DNA from: Lachnospira multipara LB2003
Lineage (GTDB): Bacteria; Bacillota; Clostridia; Lachnospirales; Lachnospiraceae
NCBI RefSeq assembly: GCF_000702205.1
Contig: NZ_KL370871.1
Location: 1 to 64,000 of the forward strand
DNA length: 64,000 nucleotides
Direction: 5' to 3'
This document shows, one piece after another, positions 7,432 to 15,560 of the stretch. The stretch's first letter is position 1, and each line of letters begins with the position of its first letter. The notes beneath the pieces are model-generated. The model ran no database searches. It was not told where the DNA came from and saw only the letters and a list, made by a program, of their open reading frames with translations. The translations under genes were made by a program, and so were the position numbers.

Positions 7432-7854
7432 TTAAGCAAGCTTAGATCCAAGGGATTTAGCAGATTCTAGAGCTGCATCATCTGGTGCTTCATTGCAGAT
7501 TACAGGATCAGCTACTAAATTAGCTCCACAAGCTTTAGCTCTTCCTTCCCATTCTTCCATCCATTCGCCTGAACCCCAGCCATATGAACCAAAAAGAGCA
7601 ATTTTCTTGCCAGATAATGAGCCTTCAAGCTCTGTAAATGCTGGATCAACTTCTGTTTCTTCAAGCTGTTCAGCACCCATTGCTGGACAACCAAAAGCGA
7701 TTGCATCATATGATCCAACACTTGCTGAATTAATATCTCCAAAGCCAAGTATTGACACTTCTGCACCTGCACTCTTAGCACCTTCTGCTACTGCATTTGC
7801 AAGGCTTTCTGTATTACCTGTCTGACTCCAAAAAACTACTGCTACTTTACTCAT
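7432..7854 (-). CDS. Flavodoxin
   Basis: Flavodoxin carries electrons with FMN in place of iron-sulfur ferredoxin, typically when iron is scarce. The 140-residue protein begins MSKVAVVFWSQTGNTESLAN, with the FMN phosphate loop SQTGNTE, then AFGCPAMGAEQLEE and GSYGWGSGEWMEEW, the loops that flank the flavin ring. The start is placed at ATG 7854 because AGGAGG lies just before it; an upstream GTG would put that ribosome site inside the coding region. It follows DUF3793 and DUF2325 in the same direction, 78 bases after the former, and probably belongs to their operon, which has palindromic operators at its promoter. Confidence 0.95.
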   Translation of the reverse strand: MSKVAVVFWSQTGNTESLANAVAEGAKSAGAEVSILGFGDINSASVGSYDAIAFGCPAMGAEQLEETEVDPAFTELEGSLSGKKIALFGSYGWGSGEWMEEWEGRAKACGANLVADPVICNEAPDDAALESAKSLGSKLA

Positions 7855-7896
7855 TTTTCCTCCTTCTTCCACCTAAGTGAAAAGCAACTTTTTTAT

Positions 7897-7919
7897 ATTA
7901 AAGAAGATTCTTCTTTAAT
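7897..7919 (-). repeat. AT-rich perfect hairpin between DUF3793 and flavodoxin
   Basis: ATTAAAGAAGA (7897-7907) and its inverse (7909-7919) form an 11-bp hairpin with one central base. No U-run follows on the minus strand, so it is not a standard terminator. It may be a processing or mRNA-stability element that lets flavodoxin be expressed at a different level. Confidence 0.5.
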
Positions 7920-7932
7920 CCATATTAAAAAA

Positions 7933-8559
7933 TTATGCACCTACTGTTAGCTGACTTAATGTTCTACCATCTAAAAATACTTTTTGATAAATCTTAAAGC
8001 ATTTCTTATACTTAGCAAAAATAGCCTTTGAACGTTCTTCATTGTCATAAACCTTCCAGAAACCACAGCATTTGCAGTTTTGTCCTTTTTGTTCAATAAA
8101 GCCTATCACATCCTCTCTTGGATAGCCTAAAAAAAAGCCAATCTCATGAGGAAAGCTATCTTCCATCTCAATTCTGTTAATAAGTGTCCTAATGAATTTG
8201 TTACAAATCACAAGAGCATCACACCTATCATCTAGATTATCTAAATCCACATGATATCCATCCTTTTTAAGGGTGTTTAAAGTCTTATCATTTAACAAAT
8301 CCTTAAGTAAGCGCATTGGTCTATAAACATAAAGTAATGCTCTTGTCTTTGATATCCTAAGAACTTGTAAATAAACACCTTTTTTGTTAAGTAGACTATT
8401 CATCTTTAAAAGCTCTCTATTCATGCTATCAATAGATTCAAATTGATAGTTAAATAGGTTGGCTGTCTTTAGTCCTGCAAGTGTTGGTGCACACTCCCTA
8501 ACCAAATCAAGTTCTAATTTATTATTTACCTTAGCTCTTATCTCAATCAAATCTTCCAC
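7933..8559 (-). CDS. DUF3793 family protein
   Basis: The 208-residue soluble protein shows the DUF3793 hallmarks: RECAPTLAGLKTANLF near the N-terminus, RALLYVYR in the middle and the block PHEIGFFLGYPREDVIGFIE followed by CKCCGFWKVY. The function of the family is unknown. It often lies next to DUF2325 and flavodoxin genes in Clostridia, as here, and the shared operator with feo suggests a role in iron or redox balance. Three cysteines in NCKCCGFW could bind metal, which is only a suggestion. It begins 39 bases after the DUF2325 gene. Confidence 0.88.
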   Translation of the reverse strand: MEDLIEIRAKVNNKLELDLVRECAPTLAGLKTANLFNYQFESIDSMNRELLKMNSLLNKKGVYLQVLRISKTRALLYVYRPMRLLKDLLNDKTLNTLKKDGYHVDLDNLDDRCDALVICNKFIRTLINRIEMEDSFPHEIGFFLGYPREDVIGFIEQKGQNCKCCGFWKVYDNEERSKAIFAKYKKCFKIYQKVFLDGRTLSQLTVGA

Positions 8560-8597
8560 AACAATACCTCTTTATATTTATAATTTAACCAACAATT

Positions 8598-8885
8598 TTA
8601 TACATTCTCAAAGTACTCATCTAATACGTTGTTAAGAGATGAAGCACTGCTTGAATGTGTTCTTATAATCTCTATATCATTTTTCTTAGCTTCACTAACA
8701 GCCGATAAAACCATCTTATGTGAAACCGTATTAGTAAAAAGTATCATTAAATCTGGGTTTCCAAGTCTGTCTTTAAAACCGCTTTTTTCTTTAACAAAAA
8801 CTTTAGCCTTACAACCATGTTTCTTGCATATTCTCTCGTATTGACAAACCATACATTCGTTGCCACCAATAATTACTACGCTCAC
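8598..8885 (-). CDS. DUF2325 family protein
   Basis: The 95-residue protein starts at GTG, with GAGGAGG 6 bases upstream; an out-of-frame ATG overlaps it. It has the DUF2325 pattern VVIIGGNE, YERICKKHGCKAKVF, a PDLMILFTNTVSHKM core and IIRTHSSSASSL. The fold is probably a small Rossmann-like alpha/beta domain. Its function is unknown. It is the first gene of a unit with DUF3793 and flavodoxin and lies behind a promoter region with three copies of the GTTAG-N6-CTAAC palindrome, so iron control is likely. Confidence 0.88.
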   Translation of the reverse strand: MSVVIIGGNECMVCQYERICKKHGCKAKVFVKEKSGFKDRLGNPDLMILFTNTVSHKMVLSAVSEAKKNDIEIIRTHSSSASSLNNVLDEYFENV

Positions 8886-8939
8886 ATTTACCTCCTCATT
8901 TGCTCAAGTTAAAAATCTAGTTACATGTATCTTACGCGT

Positions 8940-9057
8940 GTTAGTTATCGCTAACTGGTGTTTTTAAAATAACGGGACATTAAGTCCCGAATATAATCCT
9001 TTATAGTTAGTATTATCTAACCACTTATAGGTTAGCATATACTAACTCCATTGTCAA
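8940..9057 (-). promoter_or_regulatory. Control region of the DUF2325 operon: -35 box and three palindromes
   Basis: A TTGACA -35 box lies at 9052-9057 (minus strand); the -10 box is not clear, TAACCT at 9029-9034 having the right spacing. Perfect GTTAG-N6-CTAAC palindromes stand at 9031-9046, 9006-9021 and 8940-8955. The first lies between the promoter boxes, the second just downstream, the third well inside the leader. A CGGGAC/GTCCCG hairpin (8973-8989) sits between the last two, before TTATTTT. Such multiple sites suggest cooperative repression. Confidence 0.72.
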
Positions 9058-9063
9058 TAGCAT

Positions 9064-9432
9064 CTACGCTTCTTTTATAGAAATAACCTTAAAGTCTAAA
9101 CGCTCAACTGCAATCCTTAAATCTTCATCGTCTAATACTCTATCATATTCAACAACGGCCCTGTTTTTCTTAAGATTTACCACAGCTCTTGCTCCATCAA
9201 TCCTATTAATAGAACGTTCCACACTATTTTTACAATTATCACAATGCATTCCCTCTATTGAGATTATCTTTTTTCCAATAATCTTGCCTTCTAATTCCTT
9301 AATTTCTGTTAGTGTAGCACTATCACTGCCACCGCCACAACATCCGCCTTCACCCTTTAGGTGTTTCTTGCTTTGTGATATAGCTAATATTACTAAAACT
9401 GCCAAAATAAGCACTACTATAACTGTTCCCAT
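9064..9432 (-). CDS. Membrane-anchored HMA (heavy-metal-binding) protein
   Basis: From the ATG at 9432 (GGAGG 6 bases upstream) the protein is 122 residues. It starts with one membrane helix (about 2-20), followed by a basic turn and the Cys-rich segment GEGGCCGGGSDSA. A heavy-metal-associated domain (about 50-120) follows, with the metal loop GMHCDNCKNSVE and the usual beta-alpha-beta-beta-alpha-beta pattern. The helix plus Cys cluster resembles the FeoB-associated small proteins, so this looks like a fusion of such a module to an HMA domain. HMA domains usually carry Cu+ or Zn2+. The palindrome at its promoter ties it to the iron group. Substrate is unknown. Confidence 0.85.
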   Translation of the reverse strand: MGTVIVVLILAVLVILAISQSKKHLKGEGGCCGGGSDSATLTEIKELEGKIIGKKIISIEGMHCDNCKNSVERSINRIDGARAVVNLKKNRAVVEYDRVLDDEDLRIAVERLDFKVISIKEA

Positions 9433-9451
9433 ATATACCTCCATAATGATA

Positions 9452-9503
9452 GTTTGTTATAACTAACCGTAATGATACTACAACTAAAGCACCATAATGT
9501 CAA
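9452..9503 (-). promoter_or_regulatory. Promoter and operator of the HMA gene
   Basis: TTGACA (9498-9503) and TAGTAT (9475-9480) are 17 bases apart on the minus strand. GTTTG-N6-CTAAC (9452-9467), one base off the palindrome seen upstream of feoA and DUF2325, starts at about +8, where a bound protein would block transcription. Confidence 0.72.
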
Positions 9504-9520
9504 TCATAAGCACTAAATTA

Positions 9521-9557
9521 AAAAAGACAGATGCAAATATAGGCATCTGTCTTTTTT
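9521..9557 (-). terminator. Terminator of purL
   Basis: A 14-bp stem (9521-9534 with 9543-9556, core GACAGATGC) has A/T runs on both sides, so it can end transcription in either direction. On the minus strand it follows the purL stop codon by about 35 bases. Confidence 0.9.
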
Positions 9558-9590
9558 GGATTATCGTTTATTCAATATGTATCTTAAATA

Positions 9591-12500
9591 TTACTTAAAG
9601 TAGTTAACACCTGATTCAAAGATCTTTAAATCCTGTTCGCCATAGATATTAATAGCAACTGAATCGCCGCGTCTTTCTGAGTGAGCCATCTTACCCAAGC
9701 AACGTCCATCAGGAGATGTGATACCTTCAATAGCCATATATGAACCGTTAATGTTCCATTCTTCATCCATTGAAACATTACCATCTAAGTCACAATACTG
9801 TGTTGCAACCTGGCCGTTAGCAATAAGCTTATCAAGCCATTCCTTAGGAGCTACAAATCTACCTTCACCATGTGAAGCTGGGTTTGTATAAACTCCACCA
9901 AGCTTAGCTCCAGCAAGCCATGGACTCTTATTAGATGCAACTCTAATGTAAGCCATCTTAGAGATATGACGGTTAATTGTATTATATGTAAGAGTTGGTG
10001 AATTAGAATCCTGACCTGTAATTTCTCCGTTTGGTACTAAACCAAGCTTAATAAGAGCCTGGAAACCATTACAAATACCAAGAGCTAAACCATCTCTTTC
10101 ATTAAGAAGCTTTGTAACTTCTTCCTTCATCTTCTCATTTCTAAATGCTGTAGCAAAGAACTTAGCAGAACCATCTGGTTCATCACCAGCTGAGAATCCA
10201 CCTGGGAACATAATAATCTGTGACTGAGCAATTGCCTTGCTAAATTCATCAACAGATTCTCTAATGCTAGCAGCATCTAAGTTTTTAAATACCTTAACGA
10301 TTGTGTTAGCGCCTGCTTTTTCAAATGCTCTAGCAGAATCATATTCACAGTTAGTACCTGGGAATACTGGAATAAATACTGTTGGCTTAGCCACCTTATT
10401 CTTGCAAATATGAATTTCCTTAGCATCGTAAGTAATTGCTTCAATCTTATCTACTGCCTTAGAAGCCTTAGTTGGGAATACTGATTCTAATGTATCAGTC
10501 CATACGCTTAAAGCTTCTTCCATGTTGATTGAAACGTTCTTATATGTAAACTTAGCTTCATCATTAACCACACCGACCTTAGTGTAAGCAGTCTTAATTT
10601 CATCTAATCTTTCTGCTGGAACTTCTGCTACTATACAACCAAATCCTGGTGCAAATAAATCTTCTTCCTTAATGCTATCTTCTAAGCTTACACCTAATTT
10701 ATTACCAAATGCCATCTTAGAAATTGCTGGTACTAAACCATTAGCATCAAGAACAAATGTTGAAACAATAAGCTTATTTAAAATCAATTCATGAATCTCT
10801 TCATAAAGAGCCTTAATCTGTGTAAAGTTAGGAAGATCATACTGATCTCTTGCAATGTCAAATCTTACTAATACATTACCAGCTTTCTTTAATTCAGTTG
10901 TAACAATGTCTGATTCCTTAGCTGTATCAATTGCAAATGAGCAAAGTGTTGGTGGAACATCAATATCTTCAAATGTACCTGACATACTGTCCTTACCACC
11001 AATTGATGGAAGACCAAATTCCATCTGAGCTTCATAAGCACCAAGAAGAGCTGCAAAAGGCTGACTCCATCTCTTAGGATCACTTGTCATTCTTCTAAAG
11101 TATTCCTGGAATGTAAATCTTATCTTCTTATAATCACCACCTGCTGCCACAATCTTAGCAACAGAGTCAACTACTGCATACATTGCACCATGGTATGGAC
11201 TCCACTTAGAAAGGAATGGGTCAAAACCGTAAGACATCATTGTTACTGTATCGCACTTACCCTTAAGCACTGGTAATTTTGCAACCATTGCCTGTGTTTC
11301 AGATAACTGATACTTACCACCATAAGGCATTGTAACTGTACCTGCACCAATTGATGAGTCGAATCTTTCCACAAGACCTTTCTGTGAACACTCATTTAAA
11401 TCAGCTAATGTCTTAAGCCACTTAGCACGAACATCTGCAATTTCCTTCTTAGTAAAGAAATTATCTTCTTCTACTGGCATTTCAACTTCTACGCAAGTTT
11501 CCTGATGAGCACCGTTAGTATCAAGGAATGCTCTTGAAATATTAACAATATCCTTACCTCTCCAGTTAAGAACAAGTCTAGGCTCCTTAGTAACAACAGC
11601 AACTTCAACAGCCTCTAAGTTTTCTTCTGCTGAATACTTTAAGAATTCCTTAACATCCTTAGGATCTACAACAACTGCCATTCTTTCCTGTGATTCTGAA
11701 ATTGAAAGTTCAGTACCATCAAGACCTTCATACTTCTTTGGAACCTTATCAAGATCTACTCTTAAACCATCTGCTAATTCACCAATTGCAACTGAAACAC
11801 CGCCAGCACCAAAGTCATTACACTTCTTAATAAGCTTTGTAACTTCTGGTCTTCTAAAGAGTCTTTGCATCTTTCTTTCTGTTGGAGCATTACCCTTTTG
11901 AACTTCAGCACCACACTCTTCAATTGATTTTTCTGTATGAACCTTAGATGAACCTGTAGCACCACCACAGCCATCACGTCCTGTTCTACCACCAAGTAAG
12001 ATAATAATATCACCTGGATCTGAATTTTCTCTCTTAACAGCAGCTCTTGGAGCAGCAGCCATAACTGCACCAATTTCCATTCTCTTAGCTACATAATCTG
12101 GATGATAAATTTCCTTAACATAACCTGTTGCAAGACCAATCTGGTTACCGTATGAAGAATAACCGTGAGCTGCACCTGTAACTAACTTTCTCTGAGGAAG
12201 CTTACCATGCATTGTCTCAGATACTGGAACTGTAGGATTAGCTGCACCTGTAATTCTCATAGCCTGATATACATAAGTACGTCCTGAAAGTGGATCACGG
12301 ATTGCACCACCAAGACATGTTGCAGCACCACCAAATGGTTCGATTTCTGTTGGATGGTTATGTGTTTCATTCTTGAAGTTTACTAACCATTCTTCTGTCT
12401 TACCATCTATTTCAACTGGGACAACAATTGAACAAGCATTAATTTCATCTGATTCTTCCTGATCTTCTAGTAAGCCCATCTTCTTGAGCTTCTTAGCTGC

Positions 12501-13343
12501 AAGTGTACCAAGATCCATAAGACAAATAAATTTATCCTTACGACCTGCATAAACTGATTCTCTATCAGCTAAGTATTTCTTAAATGTTGCTTCGATTGGG
12601 GCTTTATACTTACCCTCATCAAATTTAATATCCTTTAATTCTGTAGCGAAAGTTGTATGACGACAGTGATCTGACCAGTATGTATCTAATACTCTGATTT
12701 CTGTCATTGAAGGATCACGCTTTTCTTCTGTCTTAAAGTAATCCTGAATGAATTTGAAGTCATTAAATGTCATAGCAAGATTAAGTGATTCGTAAAGTTC
12801 CTTTAAATCTGCCTCGTTCATAGCCACAAAGCCATCAAAAATCTTAACGTCAGCAGGTGTCTTAAATTCAGTAACTAAAGTCTGTGGAATATCTTCCTTA
12901 GCTTCTCTTGAATCTACTGGGTTTATACAGTTTTCCTTAATCTTTACTTTTTCTTCATCTGTTAACTTACCTGATATAACGTAAGTTGTTGCTGTTTTAA
13001 TAACTGGGGTTTCATTTTCGTTAAAGAACTTAACGCATTGTTCGGCAGAATCAGCTCTTTGATCAAACTGACCTGGTAAATACTCTACAGAAAATACAAA
13101 ATCATCATCATTTTTATTAAATGTGCCTTCATACACATCATCTACAGGAGGCTCAGAAAACACGGTTGTTAACGCCTTCTTATATGTTTCCTCCGAAAGA
13201 TTTTCTACATCGTACCTAATTAAAACTCTAACGTCTGTGATAGTCTTAATTCCAAGGTATCCAATAATCTCATTTTCAAGTTCTTTCGCTTTCACCGCGA
13301 AATCCTTCTTTTTTTCAACAAAAACACGTTTAACGTTGCTCAT
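9591..13343 (-). CDS. purL: Phosphoribosylformylglycinamidine synthase, single chain
   Basis: PurL makes FGAM from FGAR, glutamine and ATP in purine synthesis. At 1250 residues this is the large one-chain form, as in many Clostridia, with the synthase and glutaminase in one protein. The N-terminal half holds TEIRVLDTYWSDHCRHTTF and HNHPTEIEPFGGAATCLGGA; the second half repeats the synthetase fold around GLPSIGGKDSMSG. The C-terminal glutaminase shows VFPGTNCEYDSARAF, MFPGGFSAGDEPDGSAKFF and the nucleophile in GICNGFQALIKLG, with the HGEGRFV histidine near the end. GGAGG precedes the ATG. It is transcribed alone, away from purEMND at 57-60 kb. Confidence 0.97.
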   Translation of the reverse strand: MSNVKRVFVEKKKDFAVKAKELENEIIGYLGIKTITDVRVLIRYDVENLSEETYKKALTTVFSEPPVDDVYEGTFNKNDDDFVFSVEYLPGQFDQRADSAEQCVKFFNENETPVIKTATTYVISGKLTDEEKVKIKENCINPVDSREAKEDIPQTLVTEFKTPADVKIFDGFVAMNEADLKELYESLNLAMTFNDFKFIQDYFKTEEKRDPSMTEIRVLDTYWSDHCRHTTFATELKDIKFDEGKYKAPIEATFKKYLADRESVYAGRKDKFICLMDLGTLAAKKLKKMGLLEDQEESDEINACSIVVPVEIDGKTEEWLVNFKNETHNHPTEIEPFGGAATCLGGAIRDPLSGRTYVYQAMRITGAANPTVPVSETMHGKLPQRKLVTGAAHGYSSYGNQIGLATGYVKEIYHPDYVAKRMEIGAVMAAAPRAAVKRENSDPGDIIILLGGRTGRDGCGGATGSSKVHTEKSIEECGAEVQKGNAPTERKMQRLFRRPEVTKLIKKCNDFGAGGVSVAIGELADGLRVDLDKVPKKYEGLDGTELSISESQERMAVVVDPKDVKEFLKYSAEENLEAVEVAVVTKEPRLVLNWRGKDIVNISRAFLDTNGAHQETCVEVEMPVEEDNFFTKKEIADVRAKWLKTLADLNECSQKGLVERFDSSIGAGTVTMPYGGKYQLSETQAMVAKLPVLKGKCDTVTMMSYGFDPFLSKWSPYHGAMYAVVDSVAKIVAAGGDYKKIRFTFQEYFRRMTSDPKRWSQPFAALLGAYEAQMEFGLPSIGGKDSMSGTFEDIDVPPTLCSFAIDTAKESDIVTTELKKAGNVLVRFDIARDQYDLPNFTQIKALYEEIHELILNKLIVSTFVLDANGLVPAISKMAFGNKLGVSLEDSIKEEDLFAPGFGCIVAEVPAERLDEIKTAYTKVGVVNDEAKFTYKNVSINMEEALSVWTDTLESVFPTKASKAVDKIEAITYDAKEIHICKNKVAKPTVFIPVFPGTNCEYDSARAFEKAGANTIVKVFKNLDAASIRESVDEFSKAIAQSQIIMFPGGFSAGDEPDGSAKFFATAFRNEKMKEEVTKLLNERDGLALGICNGFQALIKLGLVPNGEITGQDSNSPTLTYNTINRHISKMAYIRVASNKSPWLAGAKLGGVYTNPASHGEGRFVAPKEWLDKLIANGQVATQYCDLDGNVSMDEEWNINGSYMAIEGITSPDGRCLGKMAHSERRGDSVAINIYGEQDLKIFESGVNYFK

Positions 13344-13399
13344 GTCGACCTCCTAAATATTTAATAAATCATTCCTCGCCTCTAAAGGTAAACGCTACC

Positions 13400-13435
13400 A
13401 AAAAAGACCTGTCAGGATTAGTCCCAACAGGTCTT
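13400..13435 (-). terminator. Hairpin plus U-run directly after the purL promoter
   Basis: AAGACCTGT (13404-13412) pairs with ACAGGTCTT (13427-13435), an inner GGGA/TCCT pairing adds to the stem, and six U follow on the minus strand. The 5' arm begins one base after the -10 box, so transcription probably starts inside it. It can end read-through from the upstream deacylase pair, or act as an attenuator at the very start of the purL leader. Confidence 0.8.
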
Positions 13436-13436
13436 A

Positions 13437-13465
13437 ATTCTACCACAGCAAAAAATGTAAATCAA
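13437..13465 (-). promoter_or_regulatory. purL promoter
   Basis: TTGATT (13460-13465) and TAGAAT (13437-13442) are 17 bases apart on the minus strand. They lie about 95 bases before the purL ATG and abut the terminator-like hairpin. Confidence 0.72.
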
Positions 13466-13540
13466 TTCATTGACAGGGCAAAAATAATTATTTTTAAAAT
13501 TTTTTCATAGTCGGTCAAAGTCGCTTAAATTCAAACAACT

Positions 13541-14476
13541 TTACTCATGCATACGTCTAAGAATTTTATATACCACCTCATCACCTAAAACCATAGGTGC
13601 TGTATGAGCAAAAAAGACAATCCCCTCAGTAGGTGATTTAATCTTGGCCTTTATCTCTCCCTCGTGGGGATCAAGAATTTCTGCTATAACCTCATCATGA
13701 GCACAAAAATCCCCAGGGTTTTTAAGTCTCTTATAAAATCCCGCAGTCTCAGACTTTACAGCCATTAAATCATCTTCGTTAGTAATACTAGCAATGTAAC
13801 CAGAATGATTATTATATTTTAAAATGCCCATTCTAGTTAAGAATCTAAGAACAGATGATACTGCCTGTCTTGCAGAAGCTTCATCAATTAAGTCTGTACT
13901 ATTGGTGTAAATTGAAAATGAACTTGTACCATTCATCTGCCAATTGTAATTTAATGTTACTGTATCCATGGGCTTTGGCTTTCTAATAATTACATATGGA
14001 AGTCCAAAAAGCGTTGCAAGGCTTGGACTTTGCTGTCCTGCCTCCATAATTCTTACATGGGGAATAAAATCTCCCGGCATATAAAATGATGCAAACTGAA
14101 TTCCATAGCTATAGCCCTTAACTCTTTCAAAAATGGCATTGGCAATTTGTTTTGTTGTATCGCCATAAGCATCTCCTGGGAATTGTCTATTAATATCCTG
14201 ATTATCAATAGCCCAGAACCTCTTCTCAATATTCATAGAAAAACTATTAGCACTTGGAATCACTACAATTTCGTGATTGTGAGTTATTGCTCCATGGGCT
14301 TCAAGGTATTTAAGAGTTTTTACAAGTTGCGAGCAAATATATAATTGCTGCATTTCATTTCCCCTTAAAGAACCCACTATTGCTGCTGATTTGTCCCCAT
14401 GTCCAAATCTATATGCCTCTATTTTAAAATCTTCTCGATATAATCCCTTTAAACTAAATACTGTCTCTTTAACCAT
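13541..14476 (-). CDS. M14-type deacylase paralog, apparently without its zinc site
   Basis: This protein of 311 residues resembles succinylglutamate desuccinylase/aspartoacylase-type M14 enzymes and its upstream neighbour. It keeps the DINRQFPG substrate loop and the C-terminal beta-rich part ending IVFFAHTAPMVLGDEVVYKI. The zinc ligands are altered: the usual HGDE is SLRGNE, so the His is Arg, and DIHSS is replaced by QFASF. The VEMG segment with the catalytic Glu is not visible. It is likely a non-catalytic partner of the intact enzyme. The start is set at ATG 14476, with AAGGA 9 bases upstream, six bases past the neighbour's stop. Catalytic loss is inferred from motifs. Confidence 0.82.
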   Translation of the reverse strand: MVKETVFSLKGLYREDFKIEAYRFGHGDKSAAIVGSLRGNEMQQLYICSQLVKTLKYLEAHGAITHNHEIVVIPSANSFSMNIEKRFWAIDNQDINRQFPGDAYGDTTKQIANAIFERVKGYSYGIQFASFYMPGDFIPHVRIMEAGQQSPSLATLFGLPYVIIRKPKPMDTVTLNYNWQMNGTSSFSIYTNSTDLIDEASARQAVSSVLRFLTRMGILKYNNHSGYIASITNEDDLMAVKSETAGFYKRLKNPGDFCAHDEVIAEILDPHEGEIKAKIKSPTEGIVFFAHTAPMVLGDEVVYKILRRMHE

Positions 14477-14481
14477 TCTAA

Positions 14482-15426
14482 TCAATCCTTATGATAAATT
14501 CTACAAAGTAATGCTCCCTTATAAACCACTGGATGTTCCCTAATTGTAAAAATTATACCATCCACAGGAGACTCTAAATGCTGTAATATTCTACCTTCTA
14601 TAGGTTCAATTATATCTCCTATATAGTCACCTGCTTTTATTTCACCTAAATTCTCAATATTAGGGACAAAAAGTCCAGAATCCTTGGCACTTATAAAGGT
14701 TACCTCTCCTTCCTTTGAAACAATTGGCTCTTTAACTGGAAGAGTATTTCCTTTAAATACGCCAACTTCCTTCAACAAATTAAGAATTCCCTCAAATAAT
14801 TGCTTACAGTAGCTTTTGCTAATTCTATTTCCAACACCCATTTCCACAACCATTGTTGGAACTCCAAGATGGTTTAGAGAATATGAAAGTGTTGCCTCTC
14901 TAACAGGAAGGGATGAATAAACCCATACAAAATCAGCATTAAGGGTCTTTGCGTATGGAAGTAATTTTTCTTCGTTATCATCATTTAGTCGCACCTGCAA
15001 CATTTCCTTAATAAACTTATTACTTGAATGAATATCAAGGCACATATCAGACCCTATAATATCATTAATAAGATTAGCTGCCACATATTCTGCAAAGGCA
15101 CCATTACTCATTCCAGGGAAAACCCTATTCATATCAAGGTCAAACATTGGTATTCCTCTGTAACCACTATCAAGACCTAATGGATTTACACAAGGATAAA
15201 TATCAATAATTCCCTTTAAATCATCTTCATGCATATTCATATGTCTTATTAATTCATAAATTATATATTGTCCATCAAGCTCATCTCCATGAATTCCAGT
15301 TACAATAGATATTCTAGGACATTTTGACAAAGCCTTAGAATCTAGCCCCTTAGGCATAATACGTTTCTTTTTTATAACTAGATTTTCATGAACTGGAAGC
15401 TCAACTGAAACTATGTTCTCAATCAT
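14482..15426 (-). CDS. M14-type succinylglutamate desuccinylase/aspartoacylase family protein
   Basis: The 314-residue protein has an intact metal site: the GIHGDELDG motif gives His and Glu ligands, LDIHSSN the third ligand, DMNRVFPG the substrate Arg loop, and VVEMGVGNRIS the catalytic Glu. A beta-rich C-terminal domain follows (about 230-314), with repeats of IEPIEGRI/ESPVDGIIF type. Members remove acyl groups from amino acids or act as carboxypeptidases; the substrate here is unknown. AAGGAG precedes the ATG. It is directly followed by a paralog that has lost the zinc ligands, so the two probably form a complex. Confidence 0.88.
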   Translation of the reverse strand: MIENIVSVELPVHENLVIKKKRIMPKGLDSKALSKCPRISIVTGIHGDELDGQYIIYELIRHMNMHEDDLKGIIDIYPCVNPLGLDSGYRGIPMFDLDMNRVFPGMSNGAFAEYVAANLINDIIGSDMCLDIHSSNKFIKEMLQVRLNDDNEEKLLPYAKTLNADFVWVYSSLPVREATLSYSLNHLGVPTMVVEMGVGNRISKSYCKQLFEGILNLLKEVGVFKGNTLPVKEPIVSKEGEVTFISAKDSGLFVPNIENLGEIKAGDYIGDIIEPIEGRILQHLESPVDGIIFTIREHPVVYKGALLCRIYHKD

Positions 15427-15482
15427 TTTTACTCCTTATGTCATAAACTTTTTACCTTCTTATAATACTACTTTTATGCCCT

Positions 15483-15519
15483 AAAAAAAACCACTAGTGT
15501 TGATAACTAGTGGTTTTTT
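15483..15519. terminator. Two-way terminator
   Basis: AAAACCACTAGT (15487-15498) pairs with ACTAGTGGTTTT (15506-15517), with A's before and T's after. On the minus strand it ends the FapA-like gene's transcript, about 40 bases past its stop codon. Confidence 0.88.
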
Positions 15520-15560
15520 ATAAACCATACCTATTAAATTATATAAAACTTTTAATCTTA

